A stretch of 6,602 nt of DNA from CAZJBP01 sp964544115 (lineage in GTDB: Bacteria; Verrucomicrobiota; Kiritimatiellia; UBA8416; JADHWI01): assembly GCA_964544115.1 (NCBI GenBank), contig CAZJBP010000192.1:1-6602 (forward strand), read 5' to 3'. A program made the position numbers and the translations under genes. Below, in pieces: positions 1 to 6,334 of the stretch (its first letter is position 1; every line of letters begins with the position of its first letter). A model generated the notes under the pieces. The model did no database searches and was not told the origin of the DNA. It worked only from the letters and a program-made list of their open reading frames with translations.

Positions 1-26
1 CTTGGTGTCATGATTCTGACGCAACG
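1..26 (+). repeat. Interspersed hairpin repeat, copy 1 (may be cut by window edge)
   Basis: This is the first of three related elements in the window. It has the form CTT-GGTGTCA, a 6-base centre, then TGACGCAACG. The arms GTGTCA and TGACGC can pair over six positions with one G-U wobble, so the transcript or single strand could form a small hairpin. Copy 2 lies 58 bases further on in the same orientation, and copy 3 is inverted at the right end of the window. Differences among copies fall mainly in the central loop. The family name and function are not known to me. It could be a REP-like extragenic palindrome or a protein-binding site. Confidence 0.5.
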
Positions 27-56
27 GCCCCTTTCCTCATCCCATTCACCCGACGC

Positions 57-84
57 CTTCGGTGTCAGGAATTGTGACGCAACG
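57..84 (+). repeat. Interspersed hairpin repeat, copy 2
   Basis: This copy reads CTTCGGTGTCA, a 7-base centre, then TGACGCAACG. It shares both arms and the AACG tail with copy 1 and has a CTTCGG lead-in in common with copy 3. GTGTCA (62-67) can pair with TGACGC (75-80). An upstream GACGCC (51-56 region) can pair instead with GGTGTC around a 3-base TTC loop, so two mutually exclusive hairpins are possible. It lies about 100 bases upstream of the start of the DUF362 gene. Confidence 0.55.
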
Positions 85-113
85 CGCGCGCCCGCGTCGC
101 TCGTCAATCCACC

Positions 114-142
114 TTGGCGAGTCGTAGGGCTTCTGCTACCGT
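114..142 (+). promoter_or_regulatory. Possible promoter for the DUF362 gene
   Basis: TTGGCG (114-119) is followed after 17 bases by TACCGT (137-142). A TG sits one base before the -10 box (TGC-TACCGT), giving an extended -10 appearance. Each box matches the sigma-70 consensus only partly. Transcription would start near 149 and leave a leader of about 40 bases before the ATG at 188. This is a pattern match only. Confidence 0.3.
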
Positions 143-187
143 TCAGCCCCGAACGAGCCGGAGCCCGGCAACATGAGGAGAGGCCCA

Positions 188-1279
188 ATGAAGCGTGTCC
201 CCGATGTTCTGTTTGCATCCGCAATCCCCGGCCGCGTGGACCGCGAGCAGACCTTGCCCGCCCGCTTTAACCGGATGCTCGCCGGACTGCCGCTCGCCGA
301 GCGCGTCAAGGGCCGGCGCGTCGCTGTGAAAATGCATTTCGGAGGCAGCCTCGGATACAGCACGATTCACCCGCTGTTCGTGAAGCTCCTCGTGGATGCC
401 ATACGCGCCGGCAAGCCGCGTTCGCTAACCGTGATGGACCAGAGCATCCAGGGTGCCTCCGACCGCGGCTACACGGCAGAGACGATCGGCGCGCCGCTGG
501 GCACTTCGATCGGCGCCAACGGCCTCAACACGCGCCTGCTGGACACCGGGTGGAAGCCGCTGGGCAAGGTGGCCGTCGGCAAGCCCGTGCTCGACGCCGA
601 CGTGCTCATCAACTTCTCGCATATCAAGGGACACGGAGACTGCGGCTTCGGCGGCGCATGCAAGAACCTGGCCATGGGCTGCACGCCCGGCTCCGCCCGT
701 CGCCAGATGCACGAGCTCGAAGGCCGGCTGACGTGGACCCGCAAGCGCTGCATCCGCTGCAACAAGTGCATCGAGGAATGCCCGACAAAAGCCAACAAGT
801 TCAACGCGAAGGGCGACTACGAGATCTTCTGGCACAACTGCCGCATGTGTATGCACTGCATGCTGGCCTGTCCGACCGGCGCCATCAAGATCGCCCAGCA
901 GCGCTTCGACCGTTTCCAGGAAGGCCTTGCCCGCGTGGCCAGGCTTGTCACCGGCGCGTTTGACCCGCAGGACCTGTTTCACATCAACGTGCTGACGCAG
1001 ATCACCATCTTCTGCGACTGCTGGGGCATGACCACCCCCGCGCTGGTGCCGGATATCGGGATCATGGCCTCGCACGACATCGTCGCCGTGGACCACGCCT
1101 CACTCGACGCGATCCAGACCAAGAACCTCATCCCCGGATCCCTCACGCCGCCCTATAAGCTGGGCAAGAGCGGCCACCTTTTCGAACGCATCCACTCCAA
1201 GGACCCCTATGCACAGGTCCGCGCGATGAAGCGCCTTGGAATGGGGAGCACGGCCTACCGACTCGTCCCGATCACGTGA
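188..1279 (+). CDS. DUF362 domain protein with two 4Fe-4S ferredoxin motifs
   Basis: This 363-residue protein combines a DUF362 fold with an inserted 2[4Fe-4S] ferredoxin module. Two CxxCxxCxxxCP motifs are visible, with cysteines at 188, 191, 194, 198 and at 218, 221, 224, 228, so two cubane clusters are expected. The flanking segments fit DUF362: a VAVKMHFGG stretch near residue 45, a ADVLINFSHIKGH stretch near 140, and a C-terminal DIGIMASHDIVAVDHASLDAI stretch. There is no signal peptide or membrane segment, so it should be cytoplasmic. The family's reaction is not established; electron transfer or a redox-linked enzyme role is inferred from the clusters. The ATG at 188 is preferred over the one at 173 because GAGGAG (175-180) lies 7 bases before it and overlaps the earlier ATG. 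The gene ends 11 bases from the stop of the opposing gene. The identification is firm at family level, not at functional level. Confidence 0.9.
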   Translation: MKRVPDVLFASAIPGRVDREQTLPARFNRMLAGLPLAERVKGRRVAVKMHFGGSLGYSTIHPLFVKLLVDAIRAGKPRSLTVMDQSIQGASDRGYTAETIGAPLGTSIGANGLNTRLLDTGWKPLGKVAVGKPVLDADVLINFSHIKGHGDCGFGGACKNLAMGCTPGSARRQMHELEGRLTWTRKRCIRCNKCIEECPTKANKFNAKGDYEIFWHNCRMCMHCMLACPTGAIKIAQQRFDRFQEGLARVARLVTGAFDPQDLFHINVLTQITIFCDCWGMTTPALVPDIGIMASHDIVAVDHASLDAIQTKNLIPGSLTPPYKLGKSGHLFERIHSKDPYAQVRAMKRLGMGSTAYRLVPIT

Positions 1280-1305
1280 GCACCGGCTGATTACAGGCCC
1301 TGCTC
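1278..1305. terminator. Weak hairpin across the convergent stop codons
   Basis: GAGCA (1278-1282) can pair with TGCTC (1301-1305), and an inner GGC/GCC pair extends the stem with small internal mismatches. The element covers the stop of the DUF362 gene and the stop and final codons of the opposing gene, and could serve both strands. No T-run follows on either strand, so intrinsic termination is doubtful. Confidence 0.2.
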
Positions 1306-2277
1306 AAACCGGATCCGATTCCCTAAGCCATCGTAGAGTCGTAGGCCGCCGATGAGGTCGGCGGGCATCACGAGGGCCCGGCCGTCTACGACGCGCACAA
1401 CGCGGCGGGGCCCGACAAAGAACGCCCCGTCCAGCAGGTTGCTCACCGCGCCCCGCTCGGAGCGCACGGTGAGCGTACACGGTTGTTCCGGATCCGTTGG
1501 CGGATCCACCTCGACGCGCACTCCGTGCCCCGGCACTCGCCACGAAAGGCGTCGCCCGTATAGAGGCGATGTCTCTGCGGCTTGTCTCTCGGACCGGGCC
1601 CCGTGCTCCAGAACGAGCGCCGAGGGCCACGCATAGTCGCCCGACTCCAGCAGGCCCTCGCGGCAGACGCGGCCCATCAGCTCCGCCTCCTGCCTCAGGT
1701 AGGTATGCCGCGGATCGGCCGGATGCCGCAGCCGCGGCCCCGTCCGGGCTTCATAGCCGTGCAGCCAGGCCTCGGCGCCATCGTGGCGGTCCAGCGCGGC
1801 GGCGTCCGCCGCTTCGCGCGCGCTCAACCGCCCCACGCCCCACCCTCGTTCGCACACATCGGCGTGCAGCGTGCGGGCGTTCCAGACGCACAGCACGCGC
1901 AGCGGGACGTCCGGCCGGCCGGTCTCCAGTTCTCCGGGCACCGCCGGTGCAGCGAAACGGCCGTAGGGAGCTACGCGAAAGAGGAAGGGCGCCGGCTGCG
2001 AAAAGACAGCCACGAACAGCGGCCGGGAGGAACCGCCCGTATCTGACGGGTGCAGCAGGCGGATCTGGCGCACCGCCGTAGGCTGGCGGCGACGGACCCG
2101 AAGGATCGACGGGGTGATGGGCGCACCCGCCGCAGGCGGCTCCTCGCAGAGCGCGGCCGGATCGTCCTCGCGGTCGCCCCCGCTCAGCACCTGCTCGCAT
2201 CGCCACTCGCGCAACCACTGGCTCAGCAGGCGCCGTTCACGCAGCGGCAGCGGCTCCGCCCCGTTCTGATCCCTCAC
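1291..2277 (-). CDS. Uncharacterised soluble protein, second gene of the minus-strand pair
   Basis: I do not recognise this protein of about 328 residues. It is rich in Arg, Ala and Pro, has no signal peptide and no convincing transmembrane helix. The one hydrophobic stretch (PLFVAVFSQPAPFLFRVAPYGRF, here residues 86-108, split as PLFVAVFSQPAPFLF and RVAPYGRF) is interrupted by prolines and charges. Other landmarks are a VLCVWNART segment near 129-137, DPRHTYLRQEAELM near 188-201, and a beta-rich C-terminus (about 268-328). The start is uncertain. GTG at 2277 has GGAG 5 bases before it, while the in-frame GTG at 2301 would add 8 residues but lacks a clear ribosome site. It lies downstream of, and on the same strand as, the sigma-like gene, about 60-80 bases away, so co-transcription is likely. 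A partner or modulator role for that protein is inference from position only. Coding is supported by an uninterrupted frame with protein-like composition compared with the low-complexity opposite-strand frames. Confidence 0.7.
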   Translation of the reverse strand: MRDQNGAEPLPLRERRLLSQWLREWRCEQVLSGGDREDDPAALCEEPPAAGAPITPSILRVRRRQPTAVRQIRLLHPSDTGGSSRPLFVAVFSQPAPFLFRVAPYGRFAAPAVPGELETGRPDVPLRVLCVWNARTLHADVCERGWGVGRLSAREAADAAALDRHDGAEAWLHGYEARTGPRLRHPADPRHTYLRQEAELMGRVCREGLLESGDYAWPSALVLEHGARSERQAAETSPLYGRRLSWRVPGHGVRVEVDPPTDPEQPCTLTVRSERGAVSNLLDGAFFVGPRRVVRVVDGRALVMPADLIGGLRLYDGLGNRIRFEQGL

Positions 2278-2320
2278 CCGCTCTCCACTCTTCTGCGTCA
2301 CGGCCTATCGCCCCCCGCAC

Positions 2321-2344
2321 GGCGATCGGCAAACGGCCGTCGCC
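2321..2344 (-). promoter_or_regulatory. Strong intercistronic hairpin between the two minus-strand genes
   Basis: Read on the - strand, GGCGA-CGGC pairs with GCCG-A-TCGCC around a 5-base CGTTT loop, giving nine base pairs with one bulged A. It lies between the stop of the sigma-like gene (2360) and the start of the downstream gene. No T-run follows, so read-through is expected. It may attenuate transcription, protect an mRNA end, or affect initiation at the GTG codons 20-44 bases downstream. The pairing is visible; the role is inferred. Confidence 0.4.
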
Positions 2345-2359
2345 ACCTCTTGACGAATA

Positions 2360-3169
2360 CTATCGCTCCACACACTGAAAGAGATCACCGCACCGCTTTT
2401 CCGATCGCGCCCAGGCCACCGCCAGGCTCCGGGCATAATGTACGGTCTGCAGGGCCGTCCACATCAGGTCGTGGGCGTCCTCGCCCTCGTGCTGCGATCG
2501 GAGCCCGTCGGCCACCTGGAGCACCCAGCCTCGATACCGCTCGCTGAGCACGCTCTTGCGCGACCCCGCCAGCCGCTCGACCACCGGGTGAGCCAGAGAA
2601 ACCCCCAGGCCCTTGGACGCCAGAACGATGCGGTCGCGGTCCGCGAGCTCCGCGAAAGACGCCACGGCACAGCGCCGGGCCATGGCATCACGTTCACGGG
2701 CCATGACGTCGTCCGTCGTGTCAGCCGGGCAGGCCAGCAGGTCCTCCAGCGTCAGGGGCTGACCGAAGTCGTCGGCGATGGGAGCGTCAAGGGACGCCAC
2801 TCCGGCGCGCGGCCGTTCGTCGCGCACGTACTCGCGCACCACGCTGCGCACGATCAGCGAGGCCCCGCCCTCAATGACGCGGGCCGGGGCGTCCGCGGAG
2901 GCGTCGAGCCGGGCGAACAGCCAGTCCTTGTAGCGTTTGCCCTGGCGGGTCGCCTTGAGTTGCAGGTGGGATTCGAACAGGTGCCAGGCGCGGGCCGGCT
3001 CCACGGCCGAGCCCGGTTCGACGTCGCCACCCCCCAGGCGTCGCAGATACGTCATGAAGCGCGAATGGGAGAAGCCTGTGAGCGCCGCCCGCACCTCGTC
3101 AGGGCAGCCCGCCAGGGCGCAGATGCGGTACCAGGTCTGCCAGTGCTGAAGTGGCGGCGATCCCCCCAT
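2360..3169 (-). CDS. Putative sigma-70-like regulatory protein
   Basis: This 269-residue protein is not clearly named by sequence reading. Its second half resembles the end of a sigma-70-type factor: a SLDAPIADDFGQPLTLEDLL linker (126-145), a charged helix, then a possible helix-turn-helix (about 172-224) containing FAELADRDRIVL and VVERLAGSRKSVLSERY, comparable with sigma region 4. An upstream stretch, GKRYKDWLFARL (77-88), followed by SLIVRSVVREYVRDE (104-118), could be a helical core-binding part, but a canonical region 2 is not evident. It is larger than typical ECF factors and the N-terminal 60 residues match nothing I know. ATG at 3169 is preferred, with GAGAGG four bases before it; the GTG at 3190 would add 7 residues without a good ribosome site. 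It is first in a likely two-gene operon divergent from rubrerythrin. It is cytoplasmic. The coding call is fairly secure; the sigma relationship is tentative. Confidence 0.7.
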   Translation of the reverse strand: MGGSPPLQHWQTWYRICALAGCPDEVRAALTGFSHSRFMTYLRRLGGGDVEPGSAVEPARAWHLFESHLQLKATRQGKRYKDWLFARLDASADAPARVIEGGASLIVRSVVREYVRDERPRAGVASLDAPIADDFGQPLTLEDLLACPADTTDDVMARERDAMARRCAVASFAELADRDRIVLASKGLGVSLAHPVVERLAGSRKSVLSERYRGWVLQVADGLRSQHEGEDAHDLMWTALQTVHYARSLAVAWARSEKRCGDLFQCVER

Positions 3170-3223
3170 AGCCCCTCTCGCGCGCCGCACCGTTCACCGG
3201 CAGCGGCCATCTCTTGGAGGCGA

Positions 3224-3253
3224 AGTATCATGCGTTCACCGTCGGCGCCGCAA
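3224..3253 (-). promoter_or_regulatory. Possible promoter for the sigma-like gene
   Basis: On the - strand TTGCGG (3253-3248) and GATACT (3229-3224) are separated by 18 bases, with four of six matches in the -10 box and three of six in the -35 box. The implied transcript start near 3217 gives a leader of about 48 bases before the ATG at 3169. It overlaps the start of the small + strand reading frame at 3230, so the two divergent units may share control DNA. Confidence 0.3.
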
Positions 3254-3358
3254 GTCAGAAACACAGCCGCCTCGACACAACCGGCTGACGTTGCTACGTT
3301 TCACGCATTGTTAAGTGCAACCGCCCGCAGGATGTGGGCAAAACACGCAGGAGGTTGA
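3230..3358 (+). other. Possible 42-codon leader reading frame before rubrerythrin
   Basis: An ATG at 3230 has GGAGG (3216-3220) nine bases upstream. Its frame stays open for 42 codons and ends in TGA (3356-3358) one base before the rubrerythrin ATG, so the rubrerythrin ribosome site lies inside its last codons. That arrangement would allow translational coupling. Against it, the frame uses codons such as TTA, AGA, AGT and ACA and only about half its third positions are G or C, unlike the neighbouring genes. The peptide has no recognisable domain. It may simply be the rubrerythrin promoter and leader. Confidence 0.2.
3349..3355 (+). promoter_or_regulatory. Ribosome binding site fixing the rubrerythrin start
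   Basis: AGGAGGT is a near-perfect Shine-Dalgarno sequence ending four to five bases before the ATG at 3360. It rules out the longer in-frame start at 3315, which would add 15 residues with no family counterpart. The strength suggests efficient translation, as is common for rubrerythrin. Confidence 0.8.
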
Positions 3359-3359
3359 T

Positions 3360-3860
3360 ATGGCAACGGTCGATGATCTGCAGGCGGCGTTTGCGGGGGA
3401 AAGCCAGGCGAACCGGAAGTATCTCGCCTTCGCGAAGAAGGCGGAGTCCGACGGCTTCAAGCAGGTTGCGAAGCTGTTCCGTTCAGCGGCCGAGGCGGAG
3501 ACCGTCCATGCGCATGCCCATCTGCGCGTTCTGGGCGGAGTCAAGTCAACGACGGACAATCTGAAGGCTGCGGTTGAAGGCGAGGGCTACGAGTTCAAGA
3601 CCATGTACCCCGGCTTCGTGGCCACGGCCGAGAAGGAAAACCACAAGGCAGCGCTCGCGTCGTTCAAGAACGCCATGACGGTGGAAAAGATCCACCACGA
3701 CCTCTACGTCGAGGCCCTCAAGGCGGTCGAGGGCGGCAAGGATCTCCCGTCCGCAGCGATCTACGTCTGCAGTGTGTGCGGCAACACCGTGACCGGTGCT
3801 GCGCCCGACCGCTGCCCGGTGTGCGGCGTCGGCCGCGACAAGTTCGCTGAAGTGAAGTGA
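3360..3860 (+). CDS. rbr: Rubrerythrin (diiron peroxidase with rubredoxin-like tail)
   Basis: At 166 residues this is a compact rubrerythrin that reduces hydrogen peroxide to water in the cytoplasm, taking electrons through its own rubredoxin centre from rubredoxin/NAD(P)H reductase partners (family knowledge). The ferritin-like four-helix domain (1-128) carries all expected diiron ligands by motif: E14, E47 with H50 (ExxH), E75 and E78 just before the MYPGF signature, and E109 with H112 (ExxH). The C-terminal domain (about 133-166) has CxxC pairs at 137/140 and 152/155 that would bind one rubredoxin-type iron. The order is the classical one, not the reversed type. It lies divergent from the sigma-like gene and upstream of mutS2, separated from the latter by a strong hairpin. 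No Fur- or PerR-like operator was recognised upstream. The identification is secure. Confidence 0.96.
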   Translation: MATVDDLQAAFAGESQANRKYLAFAKKAESDGFKQVAKLFRSAAEAETVHAHAHLRVLGGVKSTTDNLKAAVEGEGYEFKTMYPGFVATAEKENHKAALASFKNAMTVEKIHHDLYVEALKAVEGGKDLPSAAIYVCSVCGNTVTGAAPDRCPVCGVGRDKFAEVK

Positions 3861-3868
3861 TGTCCCCG

Positions 3869-3900
3869 TGCCGGGCGGCTCCACCGCGGGCCGCCCGGCA
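3869..3900 (+). terminator. GC-rich hairpin after rubrerythrin, probable terminator or attenuator
   Basis: TGCCGGGCGGC (3869-3879) pairs perfectly with GCCGCCCGGCA (3890-3900), giving an 11-bp stem with a 10-base loop, 8 bases after the rubrerythrin stop. The sequence after it (ACGGGTTCGC) lacks a T-run, so it is not a textbook intrinsic terminator. It could stabilise the rubrerythrin mRNA 3' end, work with other factors, or limit read-through into mutS2. Confidence 0.5.
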
Positions 3901-3934
3901 ACGGGTTCGCTCCGATCCCCGGGCCGCACCGCGC

Positions 3935-6334
3935 ATGAACGCGCACTCACTGAAGATTCTTGAGTTCGACCGACTGCTGGACCTCATTGCCGGCTATGCC
4001 CGTTCGGGGCCCGGGCGAGACGAGGTGCGATCCCTTTGCCCGCAGCCCCGGCCCGAGTCGAGCGCCTCGGACGCCCGACTCTTCGCCGAAGCGCTCGCCC
4101 TCCGCCGTTCCGGACTCGACCTGCCGGGGGCCGTTTTCGAGGATCCCTCAGCCGCTCTGCAGCAGGCCGCCCCGGAGAACGCCGTCCTGGATGCCGAAGG
4201 CTTTCTCGTTATCCACGCCCTGCTTGAAACCGCCGCAGCCATCCGCCGACTGCTTCTCGGCGACCGCTGCGAGGCGGCCGCCTCGCTTCAGGAGTTGGGC
4301 CGGGCTATCGACCCGGCCGAAGGCTTGTGCCGGCGTATCGAGCGCACGTTTGACGGCGAGAAGGGGCACGTGGCCGATCACGCGAGCGATGCCCTGCACC
4401 GGGCGCGTTCCAAGCTCGCCGCCATCGAACGCACCATCGAATCCCGGCTCGAGCGCATGCTGGGCGACGATCGCCTGGCCGGCGTGCTCCAGGAGGAGTT
4501 CGTCACGCGGCGTCACGGCCGGTATGTGCTGCCCGTGCGACGGGAGATGCGCGGCGCGCTGAAGGGGATCATCCACGACCAGTCCAACACCGGCGGTACG
4601 CTGTTCATTGAACCCGAGGAGTGCGTTGAGGCGGGCAACGAGCTTGAGCTGCTGCGGCTGGAGGAGCGCGATGAAGTGCGGCGCATCCTGGCCGCCCTGA
4701 CCGCGGAGCTTCGCGGCGAGATCGTCACACTCCGCGCCGCGTACCACCAGCTCCGCCGCTACGACAGGGCCTTCGCCGTCAGCGCGTGGGCGCTGGACTA
4801 TGGTTGCCGGACCCTCGAGCCGGGGCGCCGGATGGAGCTGCGGTCCGCCCGGCACCCGCTGCTCGATCATCGGCTGCGCGCGCAGGGGCGCGCGGCCGAC
4901 CTTGAGCCACTGGACTTCGTCACCCCCGCCGACCGCAACGTCGTCGTCATCACGGGGTCCAATACCGGCGGCAAGACCGTCGCCCTCCTGACCCTCGGGC
5001 TCCTGACCCTGATGGCCCAGGCGGGGCTTCCCGTGCCGGCGGCGGCGGGCAGCCGCGTGCGGTTCTTCAGCGACGTGCTGGCCGACATCGGCGACGAACA
5101 GTCCATCGAGCAGAGCCTGAGCACGTTCAGCGCCCACCTCCGCAACATCGTCGGCATGCTGGTCGATCCGGTGGGCGCCGAGCGGCTGGTCCTGCTGGAT
5201 GAACTCGGGGCCGGCACCGACCCGGTCGAGGGGGGAGCCCTGAGCTGCGCGATCCTTGATGCGCTCAGCCGGGCACCGGGACTGACGGTGGCCACGACCC
5301 ATCTCGGATCGGTCAAGCGGTTTGTCAACGATCATCCAGCCATGGAAAACGCGTCGATGCTGTTCGATGTCGAGACGCTGCGCCCGTGCTACCGCCTGAG
5401 GATGGGCCAGGCCGGGGCCAGCTATGCCCTGACCATTGCCGAGCGCTGTGGCATTCCTCCGTCCGTGGTCGAAGCCGCGCGGGGCCTGGTGGGTGAGGGC
5501 GATCTGCGCTTGGAACGCATGCTGTCCTCGCTGGACCAAAAACACCTGCACATGGAGCGACAGATCCGGGATGCGGAGCAGGCACGCGAGGAGGCCGAGC
5601 GGGCGCGACTGCGCACCGAGCGCGACCGGGGGGAAGCGGAACGGCAGCTGCGATCTCTGCACCAGGAGAGGCGGCGCGTTCTGCACGAGGCGCAGGGCGA
5701 GGCCACCTCGGTGCTGGCCGGGGCGCGGCGCGACGCCGACCGCCTCATGACCGAAGCGCAACGCATCACAGACCGCGACCAGGCGCGCGTGCTGCGGCAC
5801 GAGGCGGCCGAGAAGGAACGCTCCCTGCGGGAGGCGCGTGACGCGACGCGCGAGCGTCCGGAGCCGCCGCTCAGGGCTGACGAGGTGAAGGTCGGCGACC
5901 GGGTCTGGGTTGAACTGCTGAAGGACCACGGCACGGTGGAGGCGCTGCCGGAGGGCGGAGAACGGGCGAGCGTACGCGTGGGCAACCTGCGCATGGAGAT
6001 ACGTCGCTCCGAGCTCGGGCGGGCGCGGGGCCCCCTTGCTGCGGCGCCGCGCAGGCCCGAAACCGTCCGGGCACCTCAGCCACCACGCCATCCGCCGCGC
6101 GAAATCCACCTGGTAGGTGAGCGCGTCGATCCGGCCATCCGCCGCCTGGCGCGCTTCGTTGACGACGCCTTGCTGGCGGGAGTGGAGGAGATCCGAATCG
6201 TGCACGGGTACGGCACCGGAGCACTCGAACAGGCCGTGCACTCCTTTCTGAAAGAAGCGGGCGTGCGGCGGTACAGGCTCGGGCGGGCAGGCGACGACCC
6301 AGGCGGCGGCGGGGTCACATGGGTGACGCTGTAG
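3935..6334 (+). CDS. mutS2: MutS2 family ATPase with C-terminal Smr domain
   Basis: This 799-residue protein has the full MutS2 layout and a usual length. MutS2 lacks the mismatch-recognition domain of MutS; in studied species it limits recombination or, in Bacillus subtilis, acts on collided ribosomes. The core/clamp region (1-300) contains YVLPVRREMRGALKGIIHDQ (197 onward) and FIEPEE (224-229), typical of the family. The ATPase shows Walker A GSNTGGKT (341-348), the DIGDEQSIEQSLSTFSAHL region (384 onward) and Walker B LVLLDE (418-423). A long charged coiled coil follows (about 523-645), then a KOW/SH3-like segment starting VKVGDRVWVELL (about 651-700), and an Smr domain (about 722-799) with IVHGYGTG (755-762). 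Two oddities are serine for the usual proline in Walker A, and IHLVG in place of the LDxR motif that opens many Smr domains. ATG at 3935 matches the family N-terminus (LKILEFDRLLDLIAGYA) but has no clear ribosome site. The frame is open back to an ATG at 3860 that overlaps the rubrerythrin stop, so a coupled longer start cannot be excluded. Confidence 0.96.
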   Translation: MNAHSLKILEFDRLLDLIAGYARSGPGRDEVRSLCPQPRPESSASDARLFAEALALRRSGLDLPGAVFEDPSAALQQAAPENAVLDAEGFLVIHALLETAAAIRRLLLGDRCEAAASLQELGRAIDPAEGLCRRIERTFDGEKGHVADHASDALHRARSKLAAIERTIESRLERMLGDDRLAGVLQEEFVTRRHGRYVLPVRREMRGALKGIIHDQSNTGGTLFIEPEECVEAGNELELLRLEERDEVRRILAALTAELRGEIVTLRAAYHQLRRYDRAFAVSAWALDYGCRTLEPGRRMELRSARHPLLDHRLRAQGRAADLEPLDFVTPADRNVVVITGSNTGGKTVALLTLGLLTLMAQAGLPVPAAAGSRVRFFSDVLADIGDEQSIEQSLSTFSAHLRNIVGMLVDPVGAERLVLLDELGAGTDPVEGGALSCAILDALSRAPGLTVATTHLGSVKRFVNDHPAMENASMLFDVETLRPCYRLRMGQAGASYALTIAERCGIPPSVVEAARGLVGEGDLRLERMLSSLDQKHLHMERQIRDAEQAREEAERARLRTERDRGEAERQLRSLHQERRRVLHEAQGEATSVLAGARRDADRLMTEAQRITDRDQARVLRHEAAEKERSLREARDATRERPEPPLRADEVKVGDRVWVELLKDHGTVEALPEGGERASVRVGNLRMEIRRSELGRARGPLAAAPRRPETVRAPQPPRHPPREIHLVGERVDPAIRRLARFVDDALLAGVEEIRIVHGYGTGALEQAVHSFLKEAGVRRYRLGRAGDDPGGGGVTWVTL

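Noticed and set aside
1..84. CRISPR-like arrangement of two roughly 27-base repeats with a 30-base spacer
   Set aside because: The two copies differ in their centres and by an insertion, the third copy is 6.5 kb away and inverted, and there are no cas genes. A dispersed hairpin repeat fits better, although sequence left of the window was not visible.
10..270. An 86-codon + strand frame at the left edge
   Set aside because: It runs through the repeats and into the DUF362 gene in another frame, with no ribosome site and no protein-like character.
1497..2081. Plus-strand frames opposite the unrecognised minus-strand gene (also 1582-2046 and 2050-2547)
   Set aside because: They overlap each other, consist largely of Arg/Ala/Pro low-complexity sequence and lack ribosome sites, so they are taken as shadows.
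2438..3358. A 306-codon + strand frame opposite the sigma-like gene
   Set aside because: Its translation resembles an antisense shadow, with no recognisable motif and no ribosome site at the start. The minus-strand frame has a better start and a plausible regulatory-protein pattern.
3857..3934. Longer mutS2 start at GTG 3857 or ATG 3860
   Set aside because: The extra 25 or so residues are Arg/Ala/Pro-rich, have no counterpart in MutS2 and are encoded across a strong hairpin. The family N-terminus begins at the ATG at 3935. Kept only as an alternative.
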